From the NCBI RefSeq assembly GCF_963678635.1, contig NC_087064.1, forward strand, positions 8,963,671 to 9,027,670: 64,000 bases of DNA. Reading direction: 5' to 3'. Position numbers and translations under genes: made by a program. The notes beneath the pieces are model-generated. The model made no database searches, was not told the DNA's origin, and saw only the letters and a list, made by a program, of their open reading frames with translations. This DNA comes from Symsagittifera roscoffensis (taxonomy: Eukaryota; Xenacoelomorpha; Acoela; Convolutidae). Of this stretch, positions 58,082-64,000 are shown piece by piece (position 1 is the first letter of the stretch; each line of letters starts with the position of its first letter).

Positions 58082-59928
58082 AAGGCGATAATTGGCGGTA
58101 GATTTCGTATAAAGTCCTACCCTCTATTGGCAAGCTTGCAACACTGGCGCGTTTGCTCGGTGATAATATTGCGAGATGTAGTTTAATGCGAGTTGTCTTT
58201 TGTTGCGAGTTGTCATTTTTTGCGATTTGACTCATTACGGGTTTAACATATAGTCTTAAGATTGAAAAGTTTGCTAAAATGAACAAATTCTAATCAATTT
58301 TGTTAAATTTGAGCTGGTTGAAATATATTGAGAGATAGCAGCTTTGAGTCAAAACTTCATCCAAGCCAATTTTTCAGACGAAATTTATAACAAGCCATTT
58401 TTGACGGAACTTTTTTTAAAGTAATTCATAAAGTATTGTTGTACTGAGCTTATATTTAAAAACTTATCTTCATTGCCATAATTGATTTGTTTTTAGGAGC
58501 GAAATTTATCAATTTGTACTTTATTTGGCGAGTGGGATATGATTTTCCAAAAAAATATCTGAAATTTAAAAAAAACCCTATTTTAATTTATTACAAAAAA
58601 CTTTTTCTTTTTTTACTGCTCCATAGACCTTAAAAGGCAGTTGGAACGTTCAGGGCTTCACCCCGATAAAAGCAGTCGTACTTACGTTGGTTCATTTTCC
58701 CTATTTGCTGAATTTGTTGGCTATACTCATTTATATAATCTAATATCTCAATTCTGGTTTTTTAATCCGACTTTTGCAAAAAAAGTAGCAGAATATTTGC
58801 GCTCGGGGTGATTTTTTTAATCAGATAAATTTCTAATTTTTCACTAGCCATTTTAGACTGAATTTTTAAATATCATTCTAAAGGTATTGTTGTCTTGACC
58901 TTAAATTTGAAAAGATGATATTCACTTGTGATCATTTTTTGTAAAGTTATGGGGTTTTAAAAAATGCCATTTTGGCCAATTTGGGACGATTAACGCGCGA
59001 TTATTTCGCGTTATTAAAGCGTAAGCGGAGATTTAATTGTTCCGAATTGGTTGAATGAAGCTTTTTGCCATAATTGATTTGTTACTAGGAGCGAGATTTA
59101 TCACTTTGTACTTTATATGGCGTGTGGGGGCATGATTTTCACAAAAAATCTCAAATGTAAAAAAAATCGTTTTTTTTTTAAATTTAATTTTGTAATGTTA
59201 TTACAGCTTCATAGACCTTAAAACGCAGTCGGAAAATTCAGGGCTTCGCCCTAATGCGAGCAGTCTTGTTTTGTTAGCTAATATAATATCAGATTTCAGT
59301 GCTTCAGCGAGGCATGAAGTTTAGTTGGTAGTTCAAACTCTGTTGCTAACAACGGTAGTTTTGGTCTTATTGAAAATGACGCTCCCTTTTTTGATGAATC
59401 TACCGCAAAGTTGTCATATATTTCCTTCCCTCTTGATTCGAACAGTGTGATACAGTAGCGAAAACCCGAGTCAAAATTGATCCTCATTTAATTTTTTTTC
59501 ATGGCGGGCGCGGACTAAACCCAAATTTTAGCAAAGAGGTTGAATAAGCCGATGATTTAGCAAACTGGGCCCAATTGTTGATCCCCAAATTCTCAATTTA
59601 GAGCTGAATGAGCCCAATTCTTCAAAAAGAAGCTGCAGCGAAAGGACCAAAATTTTTAGCGAAAGGACCAAAACGACCTCAATTTTTAGCAGTTCTGATT
59701 CATTCAGTCACCCAACTTTTGTTTAAAGAGACATCAAACTTTGTTAGAAACGAGGTAGCAAAGAGGTCTTAGGCACTCAGTCAATTGGTTTGAGTCCCTC
59801 GAGGAAATTGTTTTTGTTCAAAAAGGGTTAATTGAGCCCATTTTTTGATCTCTGATTTGCCATGGAAGGCTTGAACCGGGCAATTATTCTAAGTATTGGG
59901 CTCATAATTGAGCCTATTGCCCTGTTGG

Positions 59929-60200
59929 CAGGGGCGGATTTAGGAGGGGGGCGGACGCCCTTTCCTCAGGGATTTGACCCCCTGCCGACCCAAAGGGTCC
60001 CCCTTTTGATATTTTTTCACAGAAATCCATTTTTGGCCGACCGACCCTAAAACTTTTCTAAGGGCGCCTGCGGCGCCAGTATATACTAACTTTGAGGGTG
60101 AGCGCGCGCCAAAAAAACGCGATTTTTTTGTCAAAATTTATCAAAAAGTGCCCAAAAACGGCTTGTTTTTGACTTGTTTTTTCAAAAGTTTTTTCAAAAG
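59929..60200 (+). mobile_element. MITE-like element present only in copy B
   Basis: caggggcggatttagg starts a 272-bp insert that replaces about 50 bp found at 26,530-26,579 in copy A. It includes gagcgcgcgccaaaaaaacg and lacks one terminus. It belongs to the family at 41,193 and 47,644. Confidence 0.6.
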
Positions 60201-63200
60201 TCAGACCCTTTTCAAACAAAATTTTATGCAAAAGATTCTAAGCGGGTGGTCGTATAGTGACTTCTTCTTTCGCCTCTGGAGTCGAGTGTGCGTCGAATCA
60301 ACTGCGGGTGAAAAAAAAAGGTGGGGGTAGGGCGGATGCTTTTTTGCTCAGAAATTCAATCTCTGTATTAGTTATATTTTATCGAATCCCTTGTTGAGCG
60401 AACCTAAATTCATTTGTTAACTTCTTTTGAACGCTGCTCTGTTTCAAACACAAGTAGAGAAGTTTAATTCATCCTAGAGAAGATTGCCAAAAAGTATACT
60501 TCAGTGGTTTAAGGTATTAACCACCAGTATCACCCGTATGCTCAAACTTGTTGTCAGATATGAACTTGTCAAAATCAATTCTGTCACCTGGTGTTATGGT
60601 AATCTACTCTATCGTCTCCGTGCGGATAGTAAGGTCAAATAGTCATCTCCTCGTTATAGCGACCGGGCAACGTATTTAAAAAATAATCGAAAGGTCGCTT
60701 CAAATACGGCTAACTACTGTGTTTGCACCAGTACCCTTTGCTTGAACATGTACGTAGAGAAGACACTCAACTTTCTTGTATTTGCTCACTCGAAATCAGA
60801 CAAGTGTTGGAAGAGATGAGTAAATGTGTTTCTTGGATGGAGTAAAAAAGGGCAAATTCCAATTTTGGAATTTCGACCCGTACGTAGTAAATGCTCTACT
60901 CTCTATCATTAGTGAAAGTTCAGATCTGAAATGGATTGTGAAATGTTAAAATAACGCTTCGATGCTTTAGGAATGGGTTATTTCAGATCTAATTTCAGAT
61001 CTGAAATTTTGTTTTTCTTGATTATTTCAGATCTGAAATTGTTTTTGAGATCTAACTTAGTTTTTCTTGGTTATTTAAAATTACATAGATACAGATCTAA
61101 AATTACAATGAGTCTAACACAATTTTTGCTATTTTTGAGACTTTAGTACTTGATAGCTTCTGCTAGCTACTAGCAAGTACTCATCAAAGTCTCAAAAGGC
61201 CAAAAAACATTTCCCCAAGCAAGAGATTAACATTAAAAACGCATAAGTAGCGCCTGAAAGTGAAAAACTTGATAAGTCATCTGACTGTTTTTGAACTCTT
61301 TTTAACACAGTTGAACAAGAAACTTATTTGGAAAGAAAACTCTTTGTGAAGTTATTGGGAAGTCTTAGAAACTTATTTCGAAAGAAAACTTTTTGTGAAG
61401 TTATTGGGAAATCTTTTTTACCGCTAGTTAATCTAAACATAATTGTGTGTTGCTGAAACATCAAAAAATATAAACTCTATTTTTTGTTGGGAACGCATAA
61501 AATATAATTTAACAAAGGGTTTCTCAGATCTAATTTCAGATCTGAAGTTTTGTTTTTCAAGGTTACTTCAGATGTGAAATTTTGCATTTCAGTTCTGAAA
61601 TTTCACACTCAAGATCTAAAATAGAGAATTTTACAATATAGAATTTATCTAAAATAAAGAATTTATCAAGATCTAAAACAAAGAATTTCAGATCTGAGAA
61701 CCAACTTATGTTACAAACAAAAAAATTCAGATCTTGCACAGAAAATCCGCTGGGTACGGGAATTGCTGAGTTTTTTTTACTTCAAAATGCATAACGAAAG
61801 CTTCTGCATGCAACGAAGTATTGAACTAGGAAAAAACTCAAGAAACTGAATAAAATATCACCTTCTACTTCTGAAAAAAGCAGTATAGTATTTTGTTTTC
61901 TGAATTGTGCAGTAATTGGGCAATTTTGAAATTCTTTATTTTTTCTTCTAGAAAGAGAAAAAAAACGATAATCAATGCAAAAAATTTTTCTTGTTAAAAC
62001 TTTCTTTGATACAGCAACATTGAAAATTGTCTCAACCACAATTGTTCAGTTAAATCAATGCTTTTAAAAAATTCAAAAGTTTGCTCAAATATTGTCGTTG
62101 CAGAAAAAGTCTCTTATTGTCCAGACTTCCGCAACAAAGTAACGGAATATGTGTTTTCGTTGTTTTTTTTTTATTCAGACAAATTTAGACTTTTTTAACT
62201 AGCCGTTTTTTTGACAGAAATTTTTTTTTATCATTCGAAAGAAAATGCTGTTTTGAATTAAATTTGATAGATAATTATTTCACCTGTTATCATTTTTCGG
62301 ACAAATAAAGGGGTTTAAAGGTTGCCATTTTGGCCAATTTGGGACAATTAACGCGCGATATATTTCGCGTTTTTAACGCGCAAGAGGAGATTTAATCCGT
62401 CTCAGAAATCTTTCCAAAAGGTTGAATGAAGCTCATTTGTTAGAATTGGATTGTTCTAGGAGCAAAACCTATGCCCTGATACGAGCAGTTTTGTTTGAGT
62501 GATAATCCGTATTTTCCGTGGATGTGAACCAAAATCAGTTTGAATTGAACTTAAGGGTTTTAATTGCGAGAAGTTGTCAGTAAAAAAAATCAAAAAATTA
62601 CGAAGATGGAATTTACAAAAGGTATACACCAGCAGTTGGTTGCTGAAAACTTACCGCAGAGATAATTAGTTTTTGTTTTGCCTGCTATGAAAGATTTTAT
62701 TTTTTCAAATTTGTTTTTTTTGGGAAAAAATACATAATGTAACGTGTTTTGGCATCGCTTTGAAAAAATTGCCCGAAAATTTGTTTTTTTTGGTTGTCAC
62801 TTTTCTCAGACTTGAAACTTTCTGCGTCGGAGTCTTCTTTGGATCAAAGATTAGACCAGAGAAGTCGTGAAATCTCTAAGAAAGTAGTTAATATAATTTT
62901 TGTTAAAAAATCTTTAGTTGAAGAGTGGTCTCAAAACTTATACTGAATTTAGTCACTTAATGACAAAACATAATATCATTTTTTGTCACTTTTTATCAAA
63001 ACTTCAAAAAATTTTTGTCAATTTTCGTCGGAACCTTGTCTCACTTTTAGTAATCTATGGTCATAACATTTTGCTTAAAGAAGACGTCAACTCTCTGATA
63101 AAATAATAAATAACGTTTGACAAAATTTTCAATTGCCTCCAATCACAATCGGACAAAACTTGGGGATCGAAAAAAGCAAACTTTTGCTTTATAACATGAT

Positions 63201-63311
63201 AAAACTAGACAAATTACACAATGTTATAATAATAAATCACCGTATCTTCTTTAACTAATTTTTGGAATGGATAAAATTCAGACTGCCTGCTTGATCTAGA
63301 AAATCTCAATT

Positions 63312-64000
63312 TTGGAACCTGATCTAAACTATATTTTATGATTGGATAAATTAAATGTTTTACCAATGTAAAGTATTTAATATTAACCAATCATGATCCA
63401 TCTAACTAACAACCCACTTATTTGTAAGTGCTGAAGTTACTTGTAATTTCAGCACCAGAGAGATTTGAATTTAACTTAGAAATTAGTTGGACTCTCCCGA
63501 GCACTTCAGCAGCCGCAATAAACCAGTATACCCTAGATCTATTGAGCCTAGCAGAGACTAGTTAAACAACCTGAGACTAGATAGTATAAGAGTAAGATTA
63601 GGATCGGTATTAGACTAAGAAGTTGCACGAATCTATCCGGCCGAAAATAAGATAGCGTGACGAGCAGACGGTGTACCCTATCCGAAATTACTCTATGAGT
63701 TATACACCCCAGTCCTAACTCATCTGGTGCGACCATAAGTCTCGAACAAGACCTTACTAGATTAGAATTAACCAAAATTAGATTAGAAATTAGACAAAAA
63801 CATTTACAAAATGTTATACGACAATAATTTAATTGAAATGTCTCTCCGACTCAATAGATCAGAGCCAATATTCCGAACCATAATAGAACTACCCGGAATT
63901 GGAAGAAGACATCGAACCAAAGACGACATACGACAAAGTAGAAACTTGCCGTATAGTTATATGATAGTTCGGCAAAAGCCAGAACAAACTTTTATATTTC
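63312..64000 (-). repeat. Right arm of the ~700-bp inverted repeat
   Basis: Reverse-complement match of 832-1,535. It continues past the window edge, so its full length is unknown. The conserved hairpin is at 63,428-63,455. Confidence 0.75.
63811..64000 (+). CDS. Unknown protein, repeat-borne reading frame (right copy, cut by window edge)
   Basis: It starts at ATG 63,811 with MLYDNNLIEMSLRLN and stays open for 63 codons to the edge. It matches the frame at 761-1,027 codon for codon without indels, with both silent and replacement differences. The family is not recognised. It is probably the start of a transposable-element protein. Confidence 0.42.
   Translation, partial: MLYDNNLIEMSLRLNRSEPIFRTIIELPGIGRRHRTKDDIRQSRNLPYSYMIVRQKPEQTFIF

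Larger units (their letters stand above)
56555..63193. repeat. Array flank, copy B of a large duplication
   Basis: Direct copy of 22,653-29,634. It holds exon 1 of the protease homolog, the TIR element (57,219-58,081), Helentron-like copies (58,365-58,680, 58,762-59,272 and 62,116-62,496), and the AGATCT-rich block (60,920-61,740). It differs by indels and by the element at 59,929-60,200. No gene other than exon 1 was seen. Confidence 0.75.

Overview
This window looks like a piece of an AT-rich, repeat-dense invertebrate genome scaffold. The evidence is five U1 snRNA genes, spliceosomal introns, AATAAA signals, several families of dispersed elements, and a 200-base run of N at 40,726-40,925. 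I cannot name the species. There are no bacterial-style operons, rRNA or CRISPR arrays, and I found no convincing tRNA.

Left array (3,034-22,120). Four direct copies of a 4.5-5.0 kb unit sit head to tail, and a fifth copy lies at 51,648-56,050. Every unit carries one 160-nt U1 snRNA gene on the minus strand. The same strand also carries remains of a spliced S1-family (trypsin-like) protease homolog. Taking the copies together, four exons join with matching splice phases and a fifth is likely. U1 lies inside the intron between exons 3 and 4. Catalytic His and Ser are replaced, and every copy here is damaged, so the host gene is read as a decaying serine protease homolog while U1 stays well preserved.

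Flanks of the array. Exon 1 with its signal peptide is at 22,778-23,054, followed by about 6.6 kb of non-coding repeats (two transposon-like families and an AGATCT-rich block). This whole flank recurs directly at 56,555-63,193. The window is therefore a large direct segmental duplication, roughly 1,540-29,634 against 48,880-63,193, with four U1 units on one side and one on the other.

Between the duplicates (29,635-51,647) lies a remnant of a Maverick/Polinton or adintovirus-like element. It has a protein-primed type B DNA polymerase with probable introns and a broken frame (30,287-35,050), an unknown nuclear-type protein (36,715-37,383), and a divergent intergenic region with a 163-bp tandem duplication of iteron-like repeats (37,581-37,906). 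It also has a broken PC4-like gene, a protein with an HUH-like HxH motif, an apparently intact adenain-like protease, and a frameshifted hexon-type capsid gene that runs into the assembly gap. Integrase, packaging ATPase and penton were not seen. From 41 to 51.6 kb only dispersed repeats and unassigned DNA are visible.

Window ends. About 700 bp at 832-1,535 recurs inverted at 63,312-64,000. Both copies hold the start of the same indel-free reading frame pointing outward and a conserved hairpin.
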